DNA from: Candidatus Altimarinota bacterium
GTDB lineage: Bacteria > Patescibacteriota > Gracilibacteria > JAHISY01
DNA: 46,136 nucleotides
Direction of reading: 5' to 3'
Assembly (NCBI GenBank): GCA_028690585.1
Contig: JAQVAZ010000005.1
Coordinates: 1 to 46,136 of the forward strand
Below, one piece after another: positions 7,732 through 16,012 of the stretch (position 1 is its first letter; every line of letters starts with the position of its first letter). The notes under the pieces are model-generated. The model saw nothing but the letters and a program-made list of their open reading frames with translations, searched no databases and was not told the origin of the DNA. The position numbers were made by a program, and so were the translations under genes.

Positions 7732-10700
7732 TTAGACTTCATCATCTTCTGTTTCGAGACTTTCTTTCATCTCTTCGATAGCAGAAAGCTCCTCTGGATC
7801 GGCATCTAAATCTTCGGAATCTTCTTCTTGTAATTCAGAGATTTGATCTTCTTCTGGGATGATTGCGCCACCTGCTGGGATTTTGGAGACTGCTACACTG
7901 AGACCTTCATCTTCATCCGCAGCTACCAGCATTTCTTCTTCACTCATCTCATTTCTACCTTCGAGATTTAATAATTCCACATTGAGACAAAGCGCTTGCA
8001 ACTCTTTCACCAACACATTGAAGGATTCTGGAGTGCGAGGTCGGCGAATTTCTTCACCTTTGACGATGGCTTCGTAGGCTTTGCTTCTGCCGTAAACATC
8101 ATCGGATTTGATTGTAAGAATTTCTTGTAACACATTCGCAGCTCCGTAAGCTTCGAGTGCCCACACTTCCATTTCTCCGAAACGCTGACCACCATGTTGC
8201 GCTTTTCCTCCGAGTGGTTGCTGAGTCACGAGAGAGTAAGGGCCAACGCTTCTCGCATGAATCTTGTCTTCCGCAAGATGGTTGAGTTTCAACATATAAG
8301 CCACACCCACGGTAGTTTTGCGGTCGAAAGGCTCACCAGTGAGGCCATCGAAAAGTTGAATCTTGCCGTCTTCTGGTAAATCATGCTCTTTTAGCAATTT
8401 AGTAATTGTTTCAGTGTAGATACCGTTGAGAGCTGGAGTCGCGAATTTCATACCAGTCTTCTTCGCTACCCAACCAAGATGCGTCTCGAGAATCTGACCG
8501 ATATTCATACGAGATGTCACACCGAGTGGATTGAGAATGATATCGACTGGAGTGCCATCTGGCAGGAATGGCATGTTTTCGATTGGCACAATGGTGGAAA
8601 TCACACCCTTATTTCCGTGGCGACCTGCCATCTTGTCACCTACTTGCAGTTGGCGGCGTTGCGCAACGTGAACATGAATCTGTCTCACTACTCCGATTGG
8701 TAATTCCACTCCATCTTCACGCGTGAAAAGTCTCACGTCGATAACTTTTCCTCCAGTGCCTCCAGGCATACGGAGAGAAGTATCTTTCATATCGCGCGCT
8801 TTTTCTCCGAAGATTGCGCGAAGTAATCTCTCTTCTGCGGTAAGTTCGGTTTCACCTTTTGGAGTAATTTTTCCAGCGAGGATATCACCTTCTTTTACAT
8901 AACTTCCCACTTGGATAATTCCATCTTCATTGAGGTTTTTCAATCTTTCCTCAGAAACATTTGGAATATCACGCGTAACTTCTTCCATACCGAGTTTGGT
9001 TTCTCTCACATCCACTACATAATCTTCAATATGCACAGAATCGTAATAACCTTGCTGCGCAATGCGATCGGAAATAATTACCGCATCTTCGAAGTTGCAA
9101 CCGTGCCAACTCATATAAGCTACGAAGAGATTTTGACCAAGCGCTAATTCACCTTCATCAGTTGCCGCGCCTTCGATGAGGATATCGCCTTTCTTCACTT
9201 TTTGACCGCTATCCACTACTGGGCGCTGAGAGATACAAGTGCCTTGGTTACTACGCGCATAAGTTTGGATTCCGTAGGTTTGGCGTTTGCCACTCTTATA
9301 AACAACAGTAACAGCAGAAGCATCGAGGCTAGTGACTTCTCCATCTTCCTCCGCGATTACTACTTGGTCGGAGTTTTGCGCGACAATCGCTTCAGTGCCA
9401 GTGCCGACGAGTGGTGTGTGAGGTCTCACAAGATTCACTGCTTGGCGTTGCATGTTGGTTCCCATCGAAGCACGAGTGTTGTCGTTGTGCTCGAGGAATG
9501 GAATCAGCGCAGTTTCCATAGAGAAAATCTGCTGCGGAGTGACATCAATATGAGTCAAATCATTCACATGCGCCAGCATCGGCTCACTACCTGCGCGGGC
9601 TGAGATACGAGTATTGAGGAAGTTTCCGTTTTCATCTACTTCAGAATTCGCTTGCGCTACTTTGAAAGCCTCCTCTTCTTCGGCATCGTAATATTCAAAC
9701 TCATGAGTGGCGTAGGCTCTGACTGGCACTTTATCTTTCTTCTCGCCTTTTGAAATTTCAATCAAACGCTTAGCGCCTTCTTTGGTAATCATCTCCCCTT
9801 CTTTCACGAGAATCTTGTTACCTTCTTTGATATCAGTCTTCGCGCGGCGCTTGATGATTTCCTCTATTTTTATAGGCGCATCTTGAATAACTTTGTAATA
9901 AGGAGTTTCGATGAAGCCGTGTTTGTTGATGCGCGCATAAGCAGCGAGATGCACTACGAGACCGATGTTTGGACCTTCAGGAGTGGCAATCGGACAGATT
10001 CTGCCGTAATGGGAAGTATGCACATCTCTCACGTCAAACCCAGCTCTTTCACGGGAAAGACCTCCTGGGCCCATCGCAGAAAGTCTGCGTTTATGTGCCA
10101 ACTCAGCGAGTGGATTCGTTTGATCCATGAATTGAGAAAGCTGCGATGAAGCATAAAACTCACGGAGTGCAGCTGTAATCGGGCGCGCATTGATAAGTTG
10201 TTGAGGCGCAGCTGTCTCGAGATCCATCACAGTCATTCTGTCTCTGACGATACGATCAACACGAAGCAAACCTACGCGGAATTTGTTTTGAACTAATTCA
10301 CCTACCGCGCGGATGCGGCGATTGGAAAGATGATCGATATCATCTACTTTTCCGATTCCGTTGTTGAGATTGATGAGATGCTTGATGATAAGCATGAGAT
10401 CATCCACCTGGAAAACACGGTGTTTTTTATCAGTAGGAGTTTCGAGATTGAAGCGTTTGTTGAGTTTGTATCTACCGACTGGCCCCATATCATAGCGGCG
10501 GTAATCGAAGAAAAGCTGCTCGATAAGTGCTTTTGCATTATCTGGAGTTGCGAGATCTCCTGGGCGAATCTTTTGGTAAATAAGTTGCGCAGCTTCATCG
10601 ACAGTTTTGGCTGGATCTTTTTCCAGAGTAGTTGCGATGAAAGGCAAATTGCCGGCGCGATCTACATCTTTGAAATTGTTGAGAATCTTCTCATCATCCC

Positions 10701-11421
10701 AACCAGTGAAAGCGCGAATAAGGGCGGTAACTGGGATTTTGCGTTTGCGGTCAATCTTCACAGAAATGATTCCGCGTTTATCAGTTTCCAATTCTAACCA
10801 AGCGCCACGCTTTGGAATAATTTTCGCAGCAGCGTAGCTTGGATAGATTGGATTTGGAGAAAAGAAAACACCAGGGCTTCTGACTAATTGAGAGACTACA
10901 ACTCTTTCGATACCATTCACGATGAAAGTGCCTTTCTCTGTCATCAGAGGCACTCCACCGAAGAAAACTTCTTGCTCTTTGATTTCACCAGTTACCTTGT
11001 TTACAAGTCTCACCTGCACTTTGAGAGTGCCTTCGTAAGTGCCGCTTTTTTCTTTCGCTTCCTTCGGAGTCAGCTTCGGTTCTTCGATTGCATGCTTGAG
11101 AATATGTAGTTCCAATTTCTTTCCGCTGGAATCAGAGATAGGAGAAATCTCATCAAACAATTCTTCGAGGCCTTCAGTGAGAAACCAGTTATAACTATTC
11201 AGCTGAGTTTCGATGAGATTTGGCAGTGGCACGTGAGTGCGACTTTCAGAATAATATTTGCGTGGATTCTTCGCGCGCGCCACCAAAGCATTTGGCAAAA
11301 CCACTGGCAATTTGTAAGGCTTGGTTTTGACAGTGCTTTCGATGATAGATTTCTTCTTGCGTGAAGAAGAAGCAGGTTTCTTAGGAGCTGCAGCTTTCTT
11401 AGGTGTAGGTTTCTTAGCCAT
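7732..11421 (-). CDS. rpoB: DNA-directed RNA polymerase subunit beta
   Basis: About 1229 residues from ATG 11421 (MAKKPTPKKAAAPKK, a Lys/Ala-rich head). A longer frame starts at 11475, but its 18 extra residues look like translated leader. Both starts lie downstream of the promoter at 11501-11529. The rifampicin-binding segment reads SQLSQFMDQTNPLAE then HKRRLSAMGPGGLSRERAGF. The usual Asp, His and Ser contacts are kept, with Met where E. coli has Leu533. Further on are GRICPIATPEGPNIGLV, GDKMAGRHGNKGV and GGQRFGEMEVWALEAYGA. The C-terminus ends in a very acidic tail of about 60 residues. It is the first gene of the operon with rpoC, rpsL and rpsG. Confidence 0.97.
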   Translation of the reverse strand: MAKKPTPKKAAAPKKPASSSRKKKSIIESTVKTKPYKLPVVLPNALVARAKNPRKYYSESRTHVPLPNLIETQLNSYNWFLTEGLEELFDEISPISDSSGKKLELHILKHAIEEPKLTPKEAKEKSGTYEGTLKVQVRLVNKVTGEIKEQEVFFGGVPLMTEKGTFIVNGIERVVVSQLVRSPGVFFSPNPIYPSYAAAKIIPKRGAWLELETDKRGIISVKIDRKRKIPVTALIRAFTGWDDEKILNNFKDVDRAGNLPFIATTLEKDPAKTVDEAAQLIYQKIRPGDLATPDNAKALIEQLFFDYRRYDMGPVGRYKLNKRFNLETPTDKKHRVFQVDDLMLIIKHLINLNNGIGKVDDIDHLSNRRIRAVGELVQNKFRVGLLRVDRIVRDRMTVMDLETAAPQQLINARPITAALREFYASSQLSQFMDQTNPLAELAHKRRLSAMGPGGLSRERAGFDVRDVHTSHYGRICPIATPEGPNIGLVVHLAAYARINKHGFIETPYYKVIQDAPIKIEEIIKRRAKTDIKEGNKILVKEGEMITKEGAKRLIEISKGEKKDKVPVRAYATHEFEYYDAEEEEAFKVAQANSEVDENGNFLNTRISARAGSEPMLAHVNDLTHIDVTPQQIFSMETALIPFLEHNDNTRASMGTNMQRQAVNLVRPHTPLVGTGTEAIVAQNSDQVVIAEEDGEVTSLDASAVTVVYKSGKRQTYGIQTYARSNQGTCISQRPVVDSGQKVKKGDILIEGAATDEGELALGQNLFVAYMSWHGCNFEDAVIISDRIAQQGYYDSVHIEDYVVDVRETKLGMEEVTRDIPNVSEERLKNLNEDGIIQVGSYVKEGDILAGKITPKGETELTAEERLLRAIFGEKARDMKDTSLRMPGGTGGKVIDVRLFTREDGVELPIGVVRQIHVHVAQRRQLQVGDKMAGRHGNKGVISTIVPIENMPFLPDGTPVDIILNPLGVTSRMNIGQILETHLGWVAKKTGMKFATPALNGIYTETITKLLKEHDLPEDGKIQLFDGLTGEPFDRKTTVGVAYMLKLNHLAEDKIHARSVGPYSLVTQQPLGGKAQHGGQRFGEMEVWALEAYGAANVLQEILTIKSDDVYGRSKAYEAIVKGEEIRRPRTPESFNVLVKELQALCLNVELLNLEGRNEMSEEEMLVAADEDEGLSVAVSKIPAGGAIIPEEDQISELQEEDSEDLDADPEELSAIEEMKESLETEDDEV

Positions 11422-11500
11422 GAAGTAGGGGTAGTGAAAAAATACTGGGAAACTAATCCTTTTCTCACTACTCACTCATCACTGGAAAATTAGCTGCGAA

Positions 11501-11529
11501 ATTATACGCGATGAATTTAACCCCTGCAA
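11501..11529 (-). promoter_or_regulatory. Sigma-70 promoter of the rpoB operon
   Basis: TTGCAG and a perfect TATAAT are separated by exactly 17 nt on the minus strand. The predicted start near 11494 gives a leader of about 70 nt to ATG 11421, or about 20 nt to ATG 11475. Confidence 0.75.
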
Positions 11530-11579
11530 ACCGTTACAGAAATCACCTTTACAAATTAAAATTATATTGTAGGGATAAT

Positions 11580-12077
11580 TTACGCTATCCAGCTAGCAGG
11601 AGAATCCTTAGCGTCATTCGGCTCATCCCATATAGAATCTTGAATGCATTTGTAACTTATAGAGGCAGGATCATAAACCATCCTCTGGATACCAGTATTA
11701 TCTTTGAAATCTGGGTATATTCTTGCGAATAACTCGCGCGCTTCCTGCTTACTCCATTTCTTTCCAGCATCAAAATCTTTACCATCCATGATATAAGGTT
11801 TCACTATCCTAGTAAAAAGTTCCTTTTCAAGATATGCAATATCGCACATCAAAAAATCTCCATCAATTTGAACTCCACAAATTTCTACTGCCTCTATCTC
11901 TTTCCTAATCGCACCAATAAATCGTGCAACAATCTCAGTAGAAATCATACTCCCAATTAGCCATGCAATGGAGTCAAACGATCTCTCAATACCTTCTAAT
12001 ATTTCCATTTTATCGAGAGGTTCTGAATCCTCACTCGGTGGATCCAATTCAGATTCAGGTTCAGGTGCTTCAGGCAT
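11580..12077 (-). CDS. Hypothetical acidic protein
   Basis: 165 residues not recognised as any family. The N-terminal 22 residues are almost all Pro, Glu, Ser and Asp (MPEAPEPESELDPPSEDSEP), likely disordered. A mainly helical part follows (MEILEGIERSFDSIAWLIGSMI.., then KEIEAVEICGVQIDGDFLMCDIAYLEKELF). The C-terminal half carries KKWSKQEARELFARIYPDF, which looks like a compact helical domain. There is no signal peptide; the hydrophobic stretch around 38-48 is short. The sequence is more AT-rich than the neighbouring housekeeping genes. The gene stands alone between folP and the rpoB promoter on the minus strand. Confidence 0.7.
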   Translation of the reverse strand: MPEAPEPESELDPPSEDSEPLDKMEILEGIERSFDSIAWLIGSMISTEIVARFIGAIRKEIEAVEICGVQIDGDFLMCDIAYLEKELFTRIVKPYIMDGKDFDAGKKWSKQEARELFARIYPDFKDNTGIQRMVYDPASISYKCIQDSIWDEPNDAKDSPASWIA

Positions 12078-12156
12078 GGTGATATTGTTTAAAGGAGATT
12101 GATTTTATATACTAAAAGACCCAATGCAAAAACTGCGCTGAATAGAATTTTTATTC

Positions 12157-12936
12157 TTAAATTTTTCTCCACACTTCCAACGCCTGCTTCGTCTCCGCCA
12201 CATCGTGAATCCGAAAAATCCTCACACCACTAGCATACCCTGCTAAAACCGCAGCGATACTTCCGCCCAATCTCTCCCCCACTTTCGATCCATCAATTTT
12301 TCCGATGAAGCTTTTGCGTGAGGCTGCGAGACAGACTGGCGCAATCTTTTCGAATTCCCCTATTCGCGCAATCAATTCCAAATTCTGAGCTAAGGTTTTT
12401 CCGAAACCAATTCCCACATCAATGATAATTTGTGATTTTTTTATTCCGGATTTTTCACACTCACGGATGCGTTGCTGGAAAAACTTCTTCAAATCCCCCA
12501 CTACGTTTTTCGTCTTCATCGTGTGGGAAGGATTCACTGGTAAATCCAAAGCATGCATCAGGATTACTTTTTTTTTGCAAGAAGCTACCAGCTTCCGCAT
12601 TTCGGGATTTTCTAAACCACTCACATCATTAATCCAATCGATATAAGGCAAACATTTTTCCGCTACTTCTGGCTTGCGCGAATCGAGTGATATTTTGAAA
12701 CCTTTTGCTCTCAACTTTTTCACCACAGGAAAAACGCGTTTCAATTCTTCGGAAACACTTACAGAAACTCCTCCTGGCCGCGTAGATTCTCCACCGATAT
12801 CTAGAATATCTGCGCCAGCCTCACGCATTAGCGCAGCTTGTTTCAAGGCTTTTGCGGTTGTATCGAATTTACCACCATCGGAAAAAGAATCTGGTGTGAG
12901 ATTGAGAATCCCGAGAAGAATGAAATCTTTTTTCAA
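12157..12936 (-). CDS. folP: Dihydropteroate synthase
   Basis: 259 residues, a full TIM-barrel DHPS. Motifs in order are ILNLTPDSFSDGG (pterin pocket), ADILDIGGESTRPGG, SLDSRKPEVAEKC, WINDVSG, IIDVGIGFGKTLAQNLELI and CLAASRKSFIG (p-aminobenzoate and phosphate loop). DHPS joins p-aminobenzoate to dihydropterin pyrophosphate in folate synthesis. The usual D-P-G-x-G-F motif has Val instead of Pro. No other folate gene is in the window, so pathway completeness is unknown. The start is TTG at 12936, with a TAAACT box 7 nt upstream, suggesting a leaderless transcript. Confidence 0.95.
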   Translation of the reverse strand: MKKDFILLGILNLTPDSFSDGGKFDTTAKALKQAALMREAGADILDIGGESTRPGGVSVSVSEELKRVFPVVKKLRAKGFKISLDSRKPEVAEKCLPYIDWINDVSGLENPEMRKLVASCKKKVILMHALDLPVNPSHTMKTKNVVGDLKKFFQQRIRECEKSGIKKSQIIIDVGIGFGKTLAQNLELIARIGEFEKIAPVCLAASRKSFIGKIDGSKVGERLGGSIAAVLAGYASGVRIFRIHDVAETKQALEVWRKI

Positions 12937-12943
12937 CGCAAAG

Positions 12944-12949
12944 AGTTTA
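12944..12949 (-). promoter_or_regulatory. Candidate -10 box of folP (leaderless)
   Basis: TAAACT lies 7 nt before the TTG start of folP, so transcription would begin at or next to the start codon. No clear -35 is seen. Confidence 0.4.
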
Positions 12950-12955
12950 CCTTTT

Positions 12956-12983
12956 TGTCATTCCAGCGAAAGCTGGAATCCAG
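12956..12983. repeat. TGTCATTCC-type dispersed palindromic repeat, copy 1
   Basis: The stem ATTCCAGC/GCTGGAAT with a GAAA loop is preceded by TGTC and followed by CCAG. It belongs to the same family as the copies at 15440, 15882, 34356 and 37450. Confidence 0.8.
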
Positions 12984-13249
12984 AAATTCCCCTCTTTCGT
13001 AAATCGAAGACTCGCCTTTGGAGAGGAGGAGTTAGGGGAGATTTAAATTGCGCCAAGCGCAACCAGCAGATTTAGGATTACAAACCTCAAGCAAATTTCA
13101 AACGCTGGTCGGGGTTTGTAACCCCGATCGAAACGTTTTTAAATTAGCACCGATTAGAAAATCTAATTCGCTTACACAGATTTGAATCTGCAAAGATTAC
13201 AGGATAAGGCTTTTAGCAAGCTACCATTATTCTTTATTCCTTATTCCCT
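12984..13249. other. Intergenic region between folP and the thioredoxin-CcdA gene
   Basis: No gene is seen. It contains a CCCCTCTTT..GGGGAGATTT block (12988-13045) akin to 2493-2530, the 74-bp dispersed repeat (13102-13175), and a GGAATA-rich tract directly behind the stop of the neighbouring gene (13225-13249). Confidence 0.6.
13102..13175. repeat. 74-bp dispersed repeat, copy A
   Basis: It begins ACGCTGGTCGGGGTTTGTAA and contains the hairpin TCGGGGTT/AACCCCGA. Copy B at 28291-28364 has the same length with five mismatches by eye. Both copies lie in gene-free DNA. Confidence 0.85.
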
Positions 13250-14476
13250 CTACGCAACCTTGAGCAACTCTGGGTGGAAAATCAAAAGATAACCAAGCAG
13301 CAGCATAATCACTCCTCCCAGCAGATTTGTATATTTAGAATACTTCTGTGTAATTCCGATATATTCCATTCCCACCAATGCAATTCCAAATACGATGAGA
13401 TCATCCACCACGTAAAACAAAGTGTATAGGAGAATCAAACCTTGCTGCGCGATGGTAGGTAGCGCATTGATTTGGAGAATCTTCGTGAAAGCCTGTGGAA
13501 TACCGATGCTGCAAGCGAATTCGATAATATTCACACTAAAAGCTAAACCCAAAACTCCCGCTGCAGTAATCCAAGTCAGAGGCTGCGCCACCAAATCTTT
13601 TATGCGAGTATGAATCTTTTGGCGCTGCTGGAGATTGGTAACCTTGCAAGTGCCATCAGTGGTGATTCCCTCATAGAGGAAGAAGATTCCTCCACCGATT
13701 GCGATGATACCGACAAGCGGAGTGATGTATTTATCTAAGCCGACGAAATCCCAAGTGGTAAACCACACATTGAGAATCGCGTAATACATGATGGTTTCTG
13801 CGAGAATAAATAATCCTGCAATCTGAAACATTTTTTTCTTATCTCCGATTTGTAGCAACACGATGAGGAAAGTAACTAAAACCCACATCGCGCAAGGATT
13901 GAATCCATCGACAAAACCCAAAACCGCAGCAATCGTTGGGAGTGAATATTTCGCGATATCGATTACTCCGTAAAAAGGAATATCGACGAGGAAACGCTTA
14001 TCAGGAGAAGCTACGCATTGCTGCGCAGTATCCTCACAAATCTCATCTTTATAAGAATTCACTTTCCCTTGACTGCCACCTGCAGCGATAAACTCCTCGA
14101 AGCCAAGCGTGGTTTTACCTTTACTCGCATCGAGTAGTTCGGTAATAGTGATTCCCGTTGTTTGCGCTGAGCCAAACCCTTGGATAATCGTATTACCTAC
14201 AAGCGTAATCGGAGTCGCTTTGGGAAGTTTCTCGAGAGTAGTGAGTGTATCGAAATGTGTGTAATGCGTAGCATCTCCGATATCGTGGTAAAAAACTTCG
14301 AAATCGCTGCGTGTTTTTACCAGCTTCGCGAGGAATTCCTCTTCATCCGCGCAGTGACTACAACCTTCTCTGACGAAAACATTGATGGGGGTTTTGATTT
14401 CCTCTGCGGAAACGAAAGCAAACGAAACCAAAGGGATAAGTAATCCCAGCAACATCAAAGTGAATTTTTTCAGCAT
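13250..14476 (-). CDS. Thioredoxin/glutaredoxin-like domain fused to a CcdA/DsbD-type membrane domain
   Basis: 408 residues from ATG 14476. A signal-like segment (LKKFTLMLLGLLIPLVSFAFVSA) leads to an extracytoplasmic thioredoxin-fold domain with a C-S-H-C redox pair (VFVREGCSHCADEEEF). A membrane domain with about six helices follows from residue about 185. That domain carries the two half-cysteine signatures of DsbD/CcdA transporters, GFVDGFNPCAMWVLVTF and NIIEFACSIGIPQ. Known: this family moves electrons from cytoplasmic thioredoxin across the membrane. Inferred role: reducing or isomerising disulfides in exported proteins. A longer frame to 14569 exists, but an extended -10 box (14502-14510) lies inside it, so the shorter start is preferred. 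It is divergent from nnrD. Confidence 0.88.
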   Translation of the reverse strand: MLKKFTLMLLGLLIPLVSFAFVSAEEIKTPINVFVREGCSHCADEEEFLAKLVKTRSDFEVFYHDIGDATHYTHFDTLTTLEKLPKATPITLVGNTIIQGFGSAQTTGITITELLDASKGKTTLGFEEFIAAGGSQGKVNSYKDEICEDTAQQCVASPDKRFLVDIPFYGVIDIAKYSLPTIAAVLGFVDGFNPCAMWVLVTFLIVLLQIGDKKKMFQIAGLFILAETIMYYAILNVWFTTWDFVGLDKYITPLVGIIAIGGGIFFLYEGITTDGTCKVTNLQQRQKIHTRIKDLVAQPLTWITAAGVLGLAFSVNIIEFACSIGIPQAFTKILQINALPTIAQQGLILLYTLFYVVDDLIVFGIALVGMEYIGITQKYSKYTNLLGGVIMLLLGYLLIFHPELLKVA

Positions 14477-14501
14477 AATTTTTGGTAAAACAAACGCAAG
14501 G

Positions 14502-14510
14502 ATTTTAGCA
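14502..14510 (-). promoter_or_regulatory. Extended -10 box (TGCTAAAAT) of the thioredoxin-CcdA gene
   Basis: TGCTAAAAT on the minus strand lies 26 nt from ATG 14476. It is one of several identical or near-identical boxes in the window and decides the start of this gene. Confidence 0.5.
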
Positions 14511-14559
14511 TGAAGCGAAGCGAAATCCGCCGAAGTTCGCCTCGGCGAACGAAGGCGAA

Positions 14560-14565
14560 TAAAAT
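14560..14565 (+). promoter_or_regulatory. -10 box of nnrD (leaderless)
   Basis: TAAAAT lies 6 nt before the ATG at 14572, so the mRNA would start at the start codon. It directly follows a palindrome-rich CCGCCGAAGTTCGCCTCGGC stretch. Confidence 0.45.
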
Positions 14566-14571
14566 ACAATT

Positions 14572-15396
14572 ATGAAAGCTTCTCCTGATTTCAGCAGCGC
14601 AGATGTAAAATCTTTTTTTCCTAAGCGCGGTAAAAATTCTCACAAAGGTAAAAATGGCGAAGTGGTAATCGTAGGAGGAAGTAGAAATTATGTTGGAGCT
14701 GCAAGTTTTGCGGCGGGAGGCGCAATCGCAGCTGGTTGTGATTTGGTTTACCTTTTCACACCAGAGGTGAATTTCGCCGTGGCGCGGAAATTCTCTCCGA
14801 ATGTTTTGGTGAGAAGTTTCGCTGGAGATAAAGAGAAGCTTACGAAACCAGCAGTGAAAGCAATCGTAGAATTTGCGAAGAAACGCAACGCAACTTTAGT
14901 GGTTGGTTGTGGTTTGGATTTTGAGGAAGCAGCTTTATTTGAATTGTTGAGAATAAATAAACAACCGATTGTGCTAGATGCTGCTGCGCTAGTAAAAAAC
15001 CTACCGCTGCCTTTCAAAAATTCTCATACAATTCTCACTCCACATGCGCGAGAGTTTGCGAGAATCGCGGGGAAACTTTCTCCTGAGAAATTCGCAATGG
15101 AAGCAAAAGCTACGCTACTTATCAAAAAACCTGTAGATATCATCGTAAGTAAGCGTGGAGAAATTCGCTACAACAGAAGTGGAAATCCAATCCTCACCGT
15201 AGGTGGCAGCGGAGATACACTCGCTGGCTTAGTCGGAGGATTAGTTGCGCGAGGTATGGATGAAGTAAATGCCTGTGGCATAGGAAGTTTCCTCCTCGGG
15301 AAAGCAGGAGAAATTCTCGCAGAAAAAATGGAAAGTGTAACTCCACAACTCCTCGCCAAAGAAATTCCGAAGCTGATTCGAAAGTTAGTGGGGTAA
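14572..15396 (+). CDS. nnrD: ADP/ATP-dependent NAD(P)H-hydrate dehydratase
   Basis: 274 residues of the ribokinase-like YjeF C-terminal family. Motifs are GRNSHKGKNGEVVIVGGSRNYVGA-like at the N-terminus (KNSHKGKNGEVVIVGGSRNY), then PIVLDAAAL, TILTPHAREFARI, and the catalytic and nucleotide loop TVGGSGDTLAGLVGGLVARG, where Asp is the general base. It repairs hydrated NADH and NADPH by dehydration with ADP or ATP. The epimerase half (YjeF N-terminal domain), fused in many bacteria, is absent here. It is divergent from the thioredoxin-CcdA gene, with starts 95 nt apart. Confidence 0.93.
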   Translation: MKASPDFSSADVKSFFPKRGKNSHKGKNGEVVIVGGSRNYVGAASFAAGGAIAAGCDLVYLFTPEVNFAVARKFSPNVLVRSFAGDKEKLTKPAVKAIVEFAKKRNATLVVGCGLDFEEAALFELLRINKQPIVLDAAALVKNLPLPFKNSHTILTPHAREFARIAGKLSPEKFAMEAKATLLIKKPVDIIVSKRGEIRYNRSGNPILTVGGSGDTLAGLVGGLVARGMDEVNACGIGSFLLGKAGEILAEKMESVTPQLLAKEIPKLIRKLVG

Positions 15397-15439
15397 ATTT
15401 TTTCAATTCCCACTTTCCTTTTGTCACCCCACCTCCTAC

Positions 15440-15470
15440 TGTCATCCCCGCGAAGGCGGGGATCCAAACA
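15440..15470 (+). repeat. TGTCATCCCCGC-type repeat, copy 2 (left of the GIY-YIG gene)
   Basis: TGTCATCCCCGCGAAGGCGG and following bases form a strong hairpin (ATCCCCGC/GCGGGGAT). It is inverted relative to copy 3 at 15882-15912. The two bracket one GIY-YIG gene. Confidence 0.85.
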
Positions 15471-15475
15471 AAAAA

Positions 15476-15775
15476 CTATTCAAATAATTCGCTATATAAA
15501 TCTTTCCAACTAGGGTTTTTCTCGTGAATCAATCTGATTTTCCATTCCCGCTTCCATTTCTTCAAACGCTTTTCTCGCTGAATCGCTTCATCCGCTTCTC
15601 CAAACTCTTCGTAATAAACCAGCTGATTCACTTTGTATTTCTGAGTGAAACCTTTTATTTTCCCCTCTTTATGCTCAAGTATTCTTCTTTGCAAATCATT
15701 CGTGACTCCAATATACAGAGTGGAATTAATTCCACTCGCTAGGATATAAACAAAATAGATTTTTTCTTCACGCAT
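15476..15775 (-). CDS. GIY-YIG domain endonuclease (YhbQ/UPF0213-like)
   Basis: 99 residues. The GIY-YIG core is visible as FVYILASGINSTLYIGVTNDLQRR. Downstream are the conserved EHKEGKIKGFTQKYKVNQLVYYEEF, with the catalytic-type Arg in NDLQRRILEH and the Glu in AIQREKRLKKW. Known: single-domain GIY-YIG proteins of this type occur in many copies in CPR genomes. Some cut DNA but most have no known role. The gene is closely flanked by inverted copies of a palindromic repeat (15440-15470 and 15882-15912), which suggests a mobile or formerly mobile unit. Confidence 0.93.
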   Translation of the reverse strand: MREEKIYFVYILASGINSTLYIGVTNDLQRRILEHKEGKIKGFTQKYKVNQLVYYEEFGEADEAIQREKRLKKWKREWKIRLIHEKNPSWKDLYSELFE

Positions 15776-15881
15776 GCTTTGATTTTAGCGGTTTGTTTTT
15801 TCGGCAAGGATATTCTCATCTTTAGATTTCAGAAATTTTTCATTTCCGATGATTCTACATAATATTCACATTACCTTTACG

Positions 15882-15912
15882 GTTTTGGATCCCCGCCTTC
15901 GCGGGGAAGACA
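15882..15912 (-). repeat. TGTCATCCCCGC-type repeat, copy 3 (inverted, right of the GIY-YIG gene)
   Basis: On the minus strand it reads TGTCTTCCCCGCGAAGGCGG and continues GGATCCAAAA, nearly identical to copy 2 in opposite orientation, about 420 bp away. Confidence 0.85.
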
Positions 15913-15960
15913 ACGGAAACTTTTTCTTAATCCTTAATCCTGCTTCCTTAATCCTTATAA

Positions 15961-15986
15961 TAAAAGCCTCCTTGCGGAAGCTTTTA
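15961..15986 (-). terminator. Terminator of the ECF sigma operon
   Basis: The stem AAAAGCTTCC/GGAGGCTTTT with a GCAA loop is followed by TATTATAA on the minus strand. It lies about 30 nt beyond the stop of the secreted protein gene. Confidence 0.65.
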
Positions 15987-16012
15987 TCACCCCTTGCGTA
16001 ACGAATCGTTTA

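Noticed and set aside
11422-11475. Upstream ATG as the rpoB start
   Set aside because: The 18 added residues (SSEKRISFPVFFHYPYF) do not look like a beta-subunit N-terminus. It remains possible because it also lies downstream of the promoter.
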